From Roseiarcus sp963835885 (GTDB lineage: Bacteria > Pseudomonadota > Alphaproteobacteria > Rhizobiales > Beijerinckiaceae): DNA of 64,000 nt. The notes beneath the pieces were generated by a model. It saw nothing but the letters and a program-made list of their open reading frames with translations, was not told where the DNA came from and searched no databases. This document shows positions 56,809 to 64,000 of the stretch, one piece after another. Numbering within the stretch: position 1 is the stretch's first letter; each line of letters begins with the position of its first letter. Location of the stretch: assembly GCA_963835885.1 (NCBI GenBank), contig CAWIHF010000011.1, positions 77,955 to 141,954 on the forward strand, read 5' to 3'. The translations under genes and the position numbers were made by a program.

Positions 56809-57254
56809 GCCTCGAGGGTTTGCCGGACGACGCTCTGCTCTCGCACTGCGCCCATCATCACCATCCCCGAACGTCATCCGACGTTCGGGCCGTAATTTCA
56901 GCCGCTTTTCGACGCCCATGCCGTCGGAATCTGCGTTTCGCCGTAACGACGGTAACGATCGCCGAAGTGCTGACCGGTCCTTTCAAAGCGCGGAAGGACG
57001 ATCTCGCGCGGCGCTGTCGGATGGTGCTGGAAAGCTGGCGGGTGATCCCGCTCGATGTCGATATCGCGGAAAGCGCCGCAAGGTTGCGGGCTGAAACCGG
57101 GCTGAGGCTGCCTGACGCGATCCAGCTTGCGTCCGCAGTCGCGATCAACGCCTTCGCCCTGGTGACGCATTTCTCCGCGGTTCGCGGGTTCCGAACGCGG
57201 AGAGAGCCAAGCTACAGGGCGAAATTGAGGCTCGTCGCTATTTCAAGTGGGTGA
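56796..57254 (+). pseudogene. PIN-domain toxin (VapC-like), frameshifted and IS-disrupted
   Basis: The start overlaps the antitoxin. The first PIN acidic motif region appears in another frame (ITIPERHPTFGP then FQPLFDAHAVGICV); the main frame continues VTTVTIAEVLTGPFKARKDD, MVLESWRVIPLDVDIAESAA and the second acidic cluster GLRLPDAIQLASAVAINAFA. The end runs into the ISL3-type element at 57243, so the last residues are IS-derived. Confidence 0.7.
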
Positions 57255-58455
57255 ATTGGCCAGAACGTCTCCGGCGATGAGGTAGACGATGGCTTTGAGA
57301 TTTCGCTTGGTTCGGTAGCCTTTGGCCTTGCGCTTGGCGGCCTGTACGTTGCCGTTGATGGCTTCGAGGACGCCGTTGGAAAGTCCGGTGGCGATCGATC
57401 TGAGAATGCCCTCGGCCTTGGCCATGATCGTTTTGGCCAGTCGCTTCATCGGGCCGAGATCGCAGACCTGAACCCAGGCGTTCCAGCGATCGAGGAAGCG
57501 TCGGGCGGTCTTGGCGTCCATCGTGAACAGTTGCTGCAGGTTCATGCGGATTTGCATCGCCTGGATCGTGTCCAGGTTCTGCGCTTCCAATCTTGACAAC
57601 GCTTCCTTCTCCTCCTGCGTCAGGTGATCGACGTTCTTCAGGAAGATGTAGCGCCGACCCTTGATCTGGAAGTTGTTCCTGCGCTTCCTCGCGCCGCACC
57701 TCGTCGACGGCCTCGTTGGCGAGTTTGATGACGTGGAATTTGTCGAACGTGATCTCGGCGTTCTCGAAATTCGCTTTGATCCCCGCCTCGAACGCCGCCC
57801 CCATGTCGATGCTCGCGTCGCTGATCGCCTCGCGCTTGCCGCCGTGCGCCTCGAGGAAATCCGCGAATTCCTTCACCGTTCCGGCGTCCTTGCCGTCGGC
57901 CACGTAGACGACTTTGCGCCGCGCCATGTCGACGAACAGGCTGATGTAGTCGTGGCCGCGCCGCGCCGAGGTTTCGTCGGCGGCGATCCGCCGCAACTCC
58001 GACAGGTCCAGCCCCTCCACCGCGCGCCAAACGTAGTGCTCGACGATGCGCCACAGCCGCGTATCGTGCTCGCCCAGCCGCTCGGCCGCGTTGGCGATCG
58101 GCATCGCCTTGGCCAGCGCCAGCACATAGGCCTCAAACAACAGCGTGAAACCGGAGCCCGCCCGAGCCCACGGCGTGGCGACCTTGCGCACCCCGCAAGT
58201 CGGGCAAGTCACCCGCGGCATGCGAGCGTGCAACAGCGTGCGGTGCTGGAAGAAATCCAGATGCCGCCACGTCTCGTCCTTCGTGTCGTGAACCGCGCAG
58301 CCCTCGCCTCCGCAATCCGCGCAGGCGAACCGGCTCCCGCGCGGAAAATCCACGTACAAATCGAGCCGACCATCCTCGACCGCAAACTCGCTGCGCGTCA
58401 CCGTCCACGGCGACTGCAACCCAAGGGCCAACTGGAAAAGATCGGTGTCTCGCAT
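57243..58455 (-). pseudogene. ISL3-family transposase, one frameshift
   Basis: N-terminal zinc-finger (FACADCGGEGCAVHDTKDET, CPTCGVRKVATPWARA), then the DDE domain (RRIAADETSARRGHDYISLF, ISDASIDMGAAFEAGIKANF, ITFDKFHVIKLANEAVDEVR). A shift near 57675 moves to the frame with MQIRMNLQQLFTMDAKTARR and GLSNGVLEAINGNVQAAKRK and the stop at 57243. Confidence 0.88.
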
Positions 58456-58523
58456 CCCCTCAGGCTAAACGCATCCCCCTGAAGCGATCCCCAAGCCGGC
58501 CCAAAAATCCGACTTACCCACTC
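57243..58523. mobile_element. ISL3-type insertion sequence
   Basis: Terminal AGTGGGTGAATTGG (57246-57259) matches, inverted, the sequence ending CCGACTTACCCACT (58509-58522). Contains one transposase gene on the minus strand. Flanks TTTCA are similar on both sides, but an 8-bp duplication could not be confirmed. Inserted at the end of the PIN toxin gene. Confidence 0.65.
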
Positions 58524-58623
58524 CTTTCAGCGAGGAGCCGAAATTGACGCGATTCAAACTTGACCGTCCATACCGCCACGTTCGAAACGCGACAAATATA
58601 ATTCACAGCGGGGACACAGAGAA

Positions 58624-58821
58624 ATGGCGAATGTTTTCGGTCGTTACTTGGATAAAGCGAAATGCGCCGCGTCTACATGTGCGTTAAGAAGAGGTGCAAT
58701 TGTCGATTTCGAAATTGCAACGGACTCCGTCGAGGCAACACTACTACTATTGGCGCAATGGTTCCGTGTTGGTCTGTCGACTAGACCCAAAAAACGGAGT
58801 TTCAGTCTAAGCTATTTTTGA
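58624..58821 (+). CDS. Hypothetical protein
   Basis: 65 residues starting MANVFGRYLDKAKCAASTCA, preceded by AGAGAA. No family recognised. Another frame in the same place (RQHYYYWRNGSVLVCRLDPK) also looks protein-like, so a frameshifted larger gene is possible. Confidence 0.3.
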   Translation: MANVFGRYLDKAKCAASTCALRRGAIVDFEIATDSVEATLLLLAQWFRVGLSTRPKKRSFSLSYF

Positions 58822-59058
58822 CCGTCCGCTCGATGGCCGCTCGACGCTTATTGAGCTTTATACCGGACTTGAAAATATTCGGAACAACAACAGATTTCAA
58901 TTCGAGCGCTCCAAAAAGTGCTGGCGCGCCTTGGCGGGATGCCTGCTTTTCTGTTGAGCAGAGCAAGAAGGCCAATCGAGGCATTGAGATATGGATGTGC
59001 ACATTAGGCTTCTGGCATTGTCCCGGATAGGCGTGACGAGGTCAAACAAATTTGGGCG

Positions 59059-59340
59059 ATGCTTCTAGGGAGTATTACTTTCGCGCCAGAGGCGATGCAT
59101 CGTTTAGAGGAAATTGTGAAGCTCACGGAAAACGCGACAGGTGCAAAAGCATCCGGCATGTTCGAGAAGCTAGCCGCTGACCAATGGCTAGCGGCTGCTC
59201 ATTTTGTGCCGAGTGCATTCCGCTCGTCGGGCTTTCGGCGCACGCAAGGCGGTGCGACGACGCGATTGTACCGGAGGACGAAGACCTATTTGGTTCCTCT
59301 CGTCGCGTCGATTAAACGTTGGGAGCCGCTGGGGGACTAG
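59059..59340 (+). CDS. Hypothetical protein
   Basis: 93 residues (MLLGSITFAPEAMHRLEEIV ... RRTKTYLVPLVASIKRWEPL), basic C-terminal half, no recognised domain. Confidence 0.35.
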   Translation: MLLGSITFAPEAMHRLEEIVKLTENATGAKASGMFEKLAADQWLAAAHFVPSAFRSSGFRRTQGGATTRLYRRTKTYLVPLVASIKRWEPLGD

Positions 59341-59344
59341 TTGT

Positions 59345-59596
59345 TTAAATGGGCTCAAGCCCTTCGGCCAGACGAATTTTGTCTAGCAACTGCATGGCTG
59401 CACGGGAAAAGTATTGCTCAGGTTTGGTCCGGCAAAGGTCTTCCAAGAGTGCTTGTTGTTTGGCTTCGCTTATTTTCAACGTCAGGTTCGTTACCATGCT
59501 CAAACCGTCAGCCGACTGATGTAAAAGCGCATTGGAGGCTGATATCATAGAAGCCTTGTGCCCACGAGTAGTACATTGCGCGGGCAGTTTCCCCAT
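59345..59596 (-). CDS. Hypothetical protein
   Basis: 83 residues from ATG 59596, convergent with the preceding ORF. The C-terminal half (LTLKISEAKQQALLEDLCRT, PEQYFSRAAMQLLDKIRLAE) is amphipathic-helical. No family recognised; a shorter start (MVTNLTLKIS) is equally likely. Confidence 0.35.
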   Translation of the reverse strand: MGKLPAQCTTRGHKASMISASNALLHQSADGLSMVTNLTLKISEAKQQALLEDLCRTKPEQYFSRAAMQLLDKIRLAEGLEPI

Positions 59597-59956
59597 GTAC
59601 TCGCAAGTCGGCGAGAAACGCAGAACATGAGGTCGCGCCGACCCCATAAACTGGAGGCGACTGAGCCCTCGCCGGGGTCGAGAGCACAGCGCCCTAAGAT
59701 CATCGCCGCGCCGCCAAACCATTGAAGCCTGTTTGCCATATCTGGATCCTCCCGCTCGCTCATAAGGAGGGGCATTTGATTACGTCGATGCCGCTTCGGC
59801 AAGGGAGGCCCCATCGCCATCGGCGTGTTTGTTATAATCGTTCTTTTTGCCGCGCATGCGCTCCCCTGAGACGGTCCACACATTCGTTCAAGAATTCTTG
59901 AGTCGATCTATCAAAGGCATGCGCGGATTCAGACCGAAAATCGGGGACTGTGCAAC

Positions 59957-60475
59957 TTAGTTAGGTTTTACCCCGATGAAGATGACGACATAGTCATCTG
60001 TATAATTGTTATTGGTAATTGTGGTCTGGTTAGGCTCAATGCCGATTGATTTGAACGCCTTCTCAATATGGTCACCGACGGTTTTAGACTGAGATTTCGT
60101 GCCGATTTCGATTCCAACTATTGGGGGAGCATTTCCGCTTTGCTGGAAAGCGGCCATGTAATCCCACACGTCGTATTGAGCAGTCTTCAGTATCCCTTTA
60201 ATTCTAGAAGCAAAAGCCTGAGATCGTATTCGGTCACCGGTCGTATATTCTATTGCCACTTTGCCAGTTGGCGGCCCCTGTAAGTTGGTCAGAAATCGTT
60301 GTTCTTGCTCGTCGGTCATAACCCACGGCCCAGCCTTCACTCGGTCGGCCCGATTGATTGTAAGATTTGCAAAGATGAACACGCCAGTGACAGCGGAACC
60401 GGCTAACCAGCCTGCCACAACCAATATCGATGGCCAATGCCATGAGCCGTTTACGTTCTGAAAGAGTGAAATCAC
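59957..60475 (-). CDS. Membrane-anchored hypothetical protein
   Basis: 172 residues. One N-terminal membrane helix (HWPSILVVAGWLAGSAVTGV) is followed by DEQEQRFLTNLQGPPTGKVA and a soluble alpha/beta domain ending NNNYTDDYVVIFIGVKPN. The domain style (GKVAIEYTTGDRIRSQAFAS, NAPPIVGIEIGTKS) resembles periplasmic or cytosolic sensor domains next to mobile elements, but no family is recognised. Codon use is less GC-biased than neighbours. Intact. Confidence 0.65.
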   Translation of the reverse strand: MISLFQNVNGSWHWPSILVVAGWLAGSAVTGVFIFANLTINRADRVKAGPWVMTDEQEQRFLTNLQGPPTGKVAIEYTTGDRIRSQAFASRIKGILKTAQYDVWDYMAAFQQSGNAPPIVGIEIGTKSQSKTVGDHIEKAFKSIGIEPNQTTITNNNYTDDYVVIFIGVKPN

Positions 60476-60733
60476 GCGCCGCAGTATAAAGCAGAGACTG
60501 TCGCATCAATGGCATTGCGCTCGCGGATCAGGCGCGAGGGCGGAGGCGCGGCAGTGGATCACCGCAAAATCCCCACGAAAGCGCTTCTCAAAACTCATTC
60601 TTCGATTCCTCCCTCTTCAAAAGGTTGCGGAACCGCGAGTTTCGAGCAGTGCAGATCAGGATTTTTGCCCCATCCGCCGCGTCGTTCTAAATCAACAGCT
60701 TGCATGGTGCAGAATATCGGGCAGAAATTTTGC

Positions 60734-61074
60734 ATGATTTACGGTTATGCCCGCGTTTCGACGGACGGCCAGAGCGTCGCCGCGCAGATCAAGGAATTGC
60801 GCGACGCCGGAGCCGAGAAGATTTTTCGCGGACAGCGAGCGGAGCCAAGAGCGACCGCGCCCAGCTCGCCGCGCCCTTGCGGCGCTCGAACGCGACGACG
60901 TTTTTTTCGTGGCGCAGCTTCGACCGCCTCGCGCGCTCGACGCGCGACTTGCTGAATACGCTGGCGCAGATCGCCGCCAAGGGCGCGCGCTTCCGATCCT
61001 TGGCCGACACATGGGCGGACACGACGACCGCCCACGGGCGGCTTTTGTTCTTGACGGTTATAGGATATCGGTGA
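60734..61074 (+). pseudogene. Serine recombinase (resolvase) N-terminal fragment
   Basis: MIYGYARVSTDGQSVAAQIK is the resolvase N-terminus with the catalytic Ser in the RVST motif. After a shift near 60828 another frame gives DRLARSTRDLLNTLAQIAAK and HGRLLFLTV. The usual next section (GGLAEFERELI) is absent. The matching C-terminal HTH is found 0.8 kb away, beyond a REP-type transposase. Confidence 0.8.
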
Positions 61075-61091
61075 CACATTGCAGCTTTACG

Positions 61092-61792
61092 TCATTTCTT
61101 TCGACCGCGGCGCGCTCGCTTCTCGATCGCTTGCGCCGCGCCGCTCTTACGCCCGCGTTTGCCCGGCCATGGGTCGCGCCCCGTCAGCGCGCGAGGCGGT
61201 CGAGGAAGGCGCTGCGCCCAGCGGGCGGCCGCTTGCTCGGCGGCGCGCAGCGCAGCGACTTTGCCCGGATCGGGTCCCTCGGTGATGAGGTCGGCGAAGC
61301 GCCCGCCGCAGCGCTCGAGCGGGCGCGACCTCGACGAAGCCGTCGTCGCGGCCGGCGAGATGGGCGCCGACGCTCGACCACGGCCAATCCTCCGCGTGCG
61401 CGACGAGCTTTGCCCGCAACGGGTTCAGCGCGACATAGCGCGCCGCCGCCATCAGGTGGTCCTCGTCCATCACGACCGAAGAAAAGCGCGCCTGGAAGAG
61501 GTGGCCGGTCACCCGCATCCGCGCGTTGACGAAAACCGAATAACGCCGATGCGCCTTGCCGAGCGCCCGGCCAAACCCGCCAGCATCCGCGGGGCCAGGA
61601 TCAGGTGGACGTGGTTCGGCAGTGGCGATCGGCCCATACCGCGACCCCCTCCCGCCGGCAGGCTTCCTGCAAGGAGATAGCGGTATGAGCGCGCAATCGT
61701 CGTCGCCAAAGAACACTTTTCGCGCCGGTTGCCGCGCTAACCGTCGCGTGATGCGGCAGATCGGGAACGACAAATCGGCCGATGCGCGCCAT
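61092..61792 (-). pseudogene. REP-associated tyrosine transposase (IS200-like), frameshifted
   Basis: About 232 codons. MARIGRFVVPDLPHHAT at the N-terminus, the HUH motif NHVHLIL in the middle frame, then AHRRYSVFVNARMRVTGHLF, QARFSSVVMDEDHLMAAARY and VALNPLRAKLVAHAEDWPWS, finally GKRGRKSGAAQAIEKRARRG. These are hallmarks of Y1_Tnp domain RAYT proteins, which mobilise REP palindromes. Needs at least three one-base corrections. Confidence 0.82.
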
Positions 61793-61799
61793 TGAGGCT

Positions 61800-62030
61800 C
61801 CTGGAAAAAGCGTGTCGCAGCTTGGACGATTGCTCACAATGGGGAAAAATGCAAGTGTCACGCGTAATCCGACGCCGCACCAGAAGGCGGAGGCGATCAA
61901 GCGCAAGGCGCGCCGCAAGGAGACAATCGGGCAGATTGCGCGCAGCTACGACTGGTTAGCCGCTCGACAGTTCGAGGCTGCCGCCATGAGCGCCGGTTTT
62001 GACAGAAAAATGGGCGCTATGCGACGTTGA
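61800..62030 (+). pseudogene. Resolvase C-terminal HTH fragment
   Basis: The segment RNPTPHQKAEAIKRKARRKE then TIGQIARSYDW matches the resolvase HTH ending (LTPHQKxEAIxRRxxGExxxxIARSYNVS). Continues to a stop at 62030 with non-family residues. The piece fits onto the N-terminal fragment at 60734-61074 with about 30 residues missing. Confidence 0.6.
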
Positions 62031-62775
62031 TAGAACCGGCGCTGTTGCTTCATCGTTTTCCCCTGAGGCCGCCGCGTTGATCCTCGGAGCCCCGGCCATT
62101 CCGTCCTACATCGTGCGTCGCCGCCCGCGCCGGCGTTCGAGCTTGCGCAGCCAATGCCGGTGCCGGAGCTATGGCAGCGTATTGATTAGCTTACCGCAGG
62201 TTAAGCGGTAAGTGACCTGTTACGTGTACTTTTTCGGCAATTGACCGCGTTCTTTTAGCGCCTTCCTCGTATTTCCTTCGACTTTTACGGTTTCGGTGCT
62301 CGGGGGCTGAGGCAAATAATCGTCGCCCTGTGTATCCTAGCCAATATGAGCTGCCGTCATCAAATCTGATGCGAAGCATGAAATTCTTGTCTTCAAGGGG
62401 CGGCTTTTGGGACGGCTGCTCAGCCGGGTACTTCATCTCGGTGCGGATTCCGACGAAGCCGGCCATGCTTTCCGATAGGAAGCCGGCCGCCGATTCCGAT
62501 TTGAAGCCGGCCGGGGTTCCGATTTGATGTCGGCCACCTGGCGTCTGCTTCCGCGGATCGATGGGATGATGTTTCGCTTGGCCGGATGGGTCAAGCGGTC
62601 TGGGTTCCGGTCTTTGCAAAAATGATGAGAAGGCTCAGCTTGCGAAGGGCGGCTGGGGTGGCGGTGGGTAACGGCGGGCGGAGCGCGCTTTCCATTGCGC
62701 CGTAGCGGAGCCCGCCGTTATCCACGGCCTTCGCGCGAGGGTGCAGCGAGCCGGCCCTCCGCGCGCACGTCGGTT
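62031..62775. other. Intergenic/IS21 spacer region with 8-residue-coding repeats
   Basis: About 745 bases. Contains four degenerate ~24-bp repeats of TTCCGATxxGAAGCCGGCC type (62446-62539), which on the minus strand encode the repeated SES/GF segments (GFKSESAAGFLSESMAGFVG). Such repeats occur between istA and istB in IS21 elements. No istA sequence seen. Confidence 0.45.
62446..62539. repeat. Four degenerate ~24-bp tandem repeats
   Basis: Units begin ATTCCGACGAAGCCGGCC, TTCCGATAGGAAGCCGGCC, ATTCCGATTTGAAGCCGGCC and TTCCGATTTGATGTCGGCC. Each encodes about eight residues on the minus strand. Confidence 0.7.
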
Positions 62776-62967
62776 TCAGGAGGAAGAGGGCCGCTTCGGC
62801 AGGCTCTCGCCGGCCAGATCGATGCGATAGGCGTTGTGGATGACGCGGTCGAGGATAGCGTCGGCGAGCGTGGGAATGCCGATCAGGTCATGCCAGCGGT
62901 CCACGGGAACTTGGCTGGTGATGATCAGCGAGCCCTTGTCGTAGCGATCCTCGACGATTTCGAGCAT
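62776..62967 (-). pseudogene. istB: IstB (IS21 ATPase) C-terminal fragment
   Basis: 63 residues, MLEIVEDRYDKGSLIITSQV, PVDRWHDLIGIPTLADAILD and RVIHNAYRIDLAGESLPKRP, are the C-terminal AAA+ end of IstB. The 5' three quarters are missing; a few more IstB residues (EQ-ADM) extend to about 62985, then sequence changes to HNH-gene DNA. Confidence 0.85.
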
Positions 62968-63035
62968 GTCCGCGCTTGCTCTTGATCGAGTTTACAGGGA
63001 CACTTTACTAAATCCCGATTACGCGATCCCGCCGA

Positions 63036-63480
63036 TCACCCGAGAAACCGGTTTCCGCTATGCCATTCCAGCGCCGCTCGGTCCGGCTGGCTTTGCTGGT
63101 TGTCCGGCAGAGCGATCTCGCGCCCGTGCAGCTCGTAATACTGCCTTCCATTCTCCAATTCCTCGTTGATGCGGCGGCTGACTTCGAAGTGGAGATCGGG
63201 CGTGATGGTCGGGACCTGCATCGAATAGACTGTGGATGTCGCGGCGCAGCAACACGCCGTTCGACGCTTCGTGTTCTCCGCCTTCCGCGAAGGGCCGGAT
63301 ATGCGCGGCCTCGAGCGCGGGCAAGGTCCGTTCGCGCGTCACCGCGCAACAGCGACGATAATTGTCGGTCACGACAATGCGGAAGGCTCCCTGGCCGAGG
63401 CGCCGAAACGTCCAATCCGACGGGGACCAAAGTTCACCTCGTCGAGAAGCGGCAATCGCGCGAGACGACCGGTCCCGCCC
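63036..63480 (-). pseudogene. HNH endonuclease, truncated
   Basis: C-terminal HNH domain: LWSPSDWTFRRLGQGAFRIV, then CCAVTRERTLPALEAAHIRP, FAEGGEHEASNGVLLRRDIH, SLFDAG and, after a shift near 63225, YVTITPDLHFEVSRRINEEL ending NRFLG. AAHIRP, NG.LLR.DIH.LFD are the HNH motif of this family. The N-terminal domain is missing; a transposase fragment is joined at about 63480. Confidence 0.75.
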
Positions 63481-63486
63481 GTCGAT

Positions 63487-63828
63487 GAGCCGCAAGGCTT
63501 CGCGAAAAAAATCGAGGTCCATCTGCTGCTTGCCGATCTTGCGCTCGAGTTCGGCGATGCGCGCTGCACCACGCCAGGTCGGTCAGCGGAGCCGGCGTAG
63601 CCGGCGCAGCGCGTCCGGACTGGCGCAGGCGCCGCCCGGCTTACGACCGCGCTTGCGGTTCAGCCCGGCCGCGCCAAGCTTGCGATAGGCCGCCCGCCAT
63701 TCCTAAAGCAGCTTGCGCCTGATCTTCAGCTCATCCGCGACCGCTGCTATCCGCTCCCCAGCCTCGAGCCGAAGAACCACCGCTTCTTTGAACTCTGTCG
63801 AAAATGTGCGCATCCCTTGCTGTGACAT
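63487..63828 (-). pseudogene. Transposase orfA (IS3-type) fragment with internal stop
   Basis: MSQQGMRTFSTEFKEAVVLR, LEAGERIAAVADELKIRRKL, then TAG in frame, then EWRAAYRKLGAAGLNRKRGR and, after a shift, ARIAELERKIGKQQMDLDFF followed by REALRLIDG. HTH transposase of the IS3/IS2 orfA kind. The TAG replaces the Tyr codon in the usual KLLYEW. Confidence 0.7.
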
Positions 63829-64000
63829 GGAGCCTCCTAACAGGCCGTGTCACTCAATTCGGATGTGTCTCACTTTGGGGTTCGCTACAGCGGCTATGCT
63901 GCGGAGCTCAAACGCGTGATTTGCCAAGGAGCTTGGTCGACGTAGAGACCACGATGGACCAAATCGCCGCCATCACGATAGTAGGCTTCGCTGCCCATTA
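63829..64000. other. Window end, transposon border and partial ORF
   Basis: CAGGCCGTGTCACTCAATTC and GGATGTGTCTCACTTTGGGG follow the transposase start and may be its terminal region. On the minus strand 63998-63892 reads MGSEAYYRDGGDLVHRGLYV then DQAPWQITRLSSAA and a stop; it may be a fragment of a gene beyond the window, but I do not recognise it. Confidence 0.3.

Larger units (their letters stand above)
58524..60480. other. AT-richer accessory island
   Basis: From the ISL3 end to the resolvase region base composition drops clearly below the chromosomal GC (for example 59940-60250). It carries only hypothetical genes (58624-58821, 59059-59340, 59345-59596, 59957-60475), consistent with horizontally acquired DNA. 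Confidence 0.6.

Noticed and set aside
1..64000. tRNA and rRNA genes
   Set aside because: No cloverleaf with a TTC-containing T-arm or rRNA core sequence was seen by reading; none is claimed.

Overview
The window looks like chromosomal DNA of an alphaproteobacterium in Hyphomicrobiales (Rhizobiales). The flagellar genes include the alpha-specific flbT and flaF. There are hopanoid-lineage transport genes (HpnL, HpnM and HpnN types), a SoxR with its palindromic operator, very high GC, and IS types common in that order. A Methylocystaceae/Beijerinckiaceae-like relative is a reasonable guess, but nothing here fixes the genus.

Layout. 1-0.7 kb: 5' part of flhA (minus). 0.9-3.3 kb: soxR (minus), then a coupled SDR and queA-like pair (plus), then a complete IS1595-type element (3318-4354) with an 8-bp target duplication. 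4.5-10.7 kb: minus-strand flagellar run, read in transcription order as fliL remnant, fliP, flgE, flgK, flgL, flaF, flbT, flgD, fliQ. 11.4-17.3 kb: a three-gene methyltransferase/helicase/GIY-YIG nuclease cassette sitting inside the flagellar region. 17.9-23.9 kb: motA, fliM, fliN, fliG, flhB and a hypothetical (minus), with flgF and two small genes divergent (plus). 24.2-30.8 kb: mannitol dehydrogenase family gene, sugar isomerase-like and Gfo/Idh oxidoreductase genes, sulfotransferase. 31-46 kb: lipid-trafficking block (hpnL, mlaA, hpnN, hpnM, then mlaE, mlaF, mlaD and an auxiliary lipoprotein), interrupted by an IS481-type element that itself carries a group II intron. 46-51.6 kb: 2OG-Fe(II) oxygenase, DUF1330, a secreted protein, an exosortase with a coupled exported protein and a tiny CTERM-like candidate substrate, and a DsbA-like protein. 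51.8-55.2 kb: smc. 55.2-64 kb: accessory, decayed DNA with repeats, orphan antitoxin, broken toxin-antitoxin pair, ISL3 element, AT-richer island, resolvase pieces flanking a REP-type transposase, an istB fragment, HNH nuclease and transposase fragments.

A dominant property is the large number of single-base frameshifts. They hit genes expected to be essential (smc) as hard as accessory ones, they include both gains and losses of one base, and they sometimes compensate each other (fliP, dsbA). This is more consistent with uncorrected sequencing error than with gene decay, although the nonsense codon in the methyltransferase and the truncated fliL, istB and resolvase may be real. Start and end coordinates of frameshifted genes are given for the whole reconstructed locus.

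Functional themes: flagellar export, hook and motor assembly; retrograde or hopanoid lipid transport across the envelope (Mla/Hpn); a candidate defence cassette; and a compact exosortase locus that may be dedicated to one small substrate.
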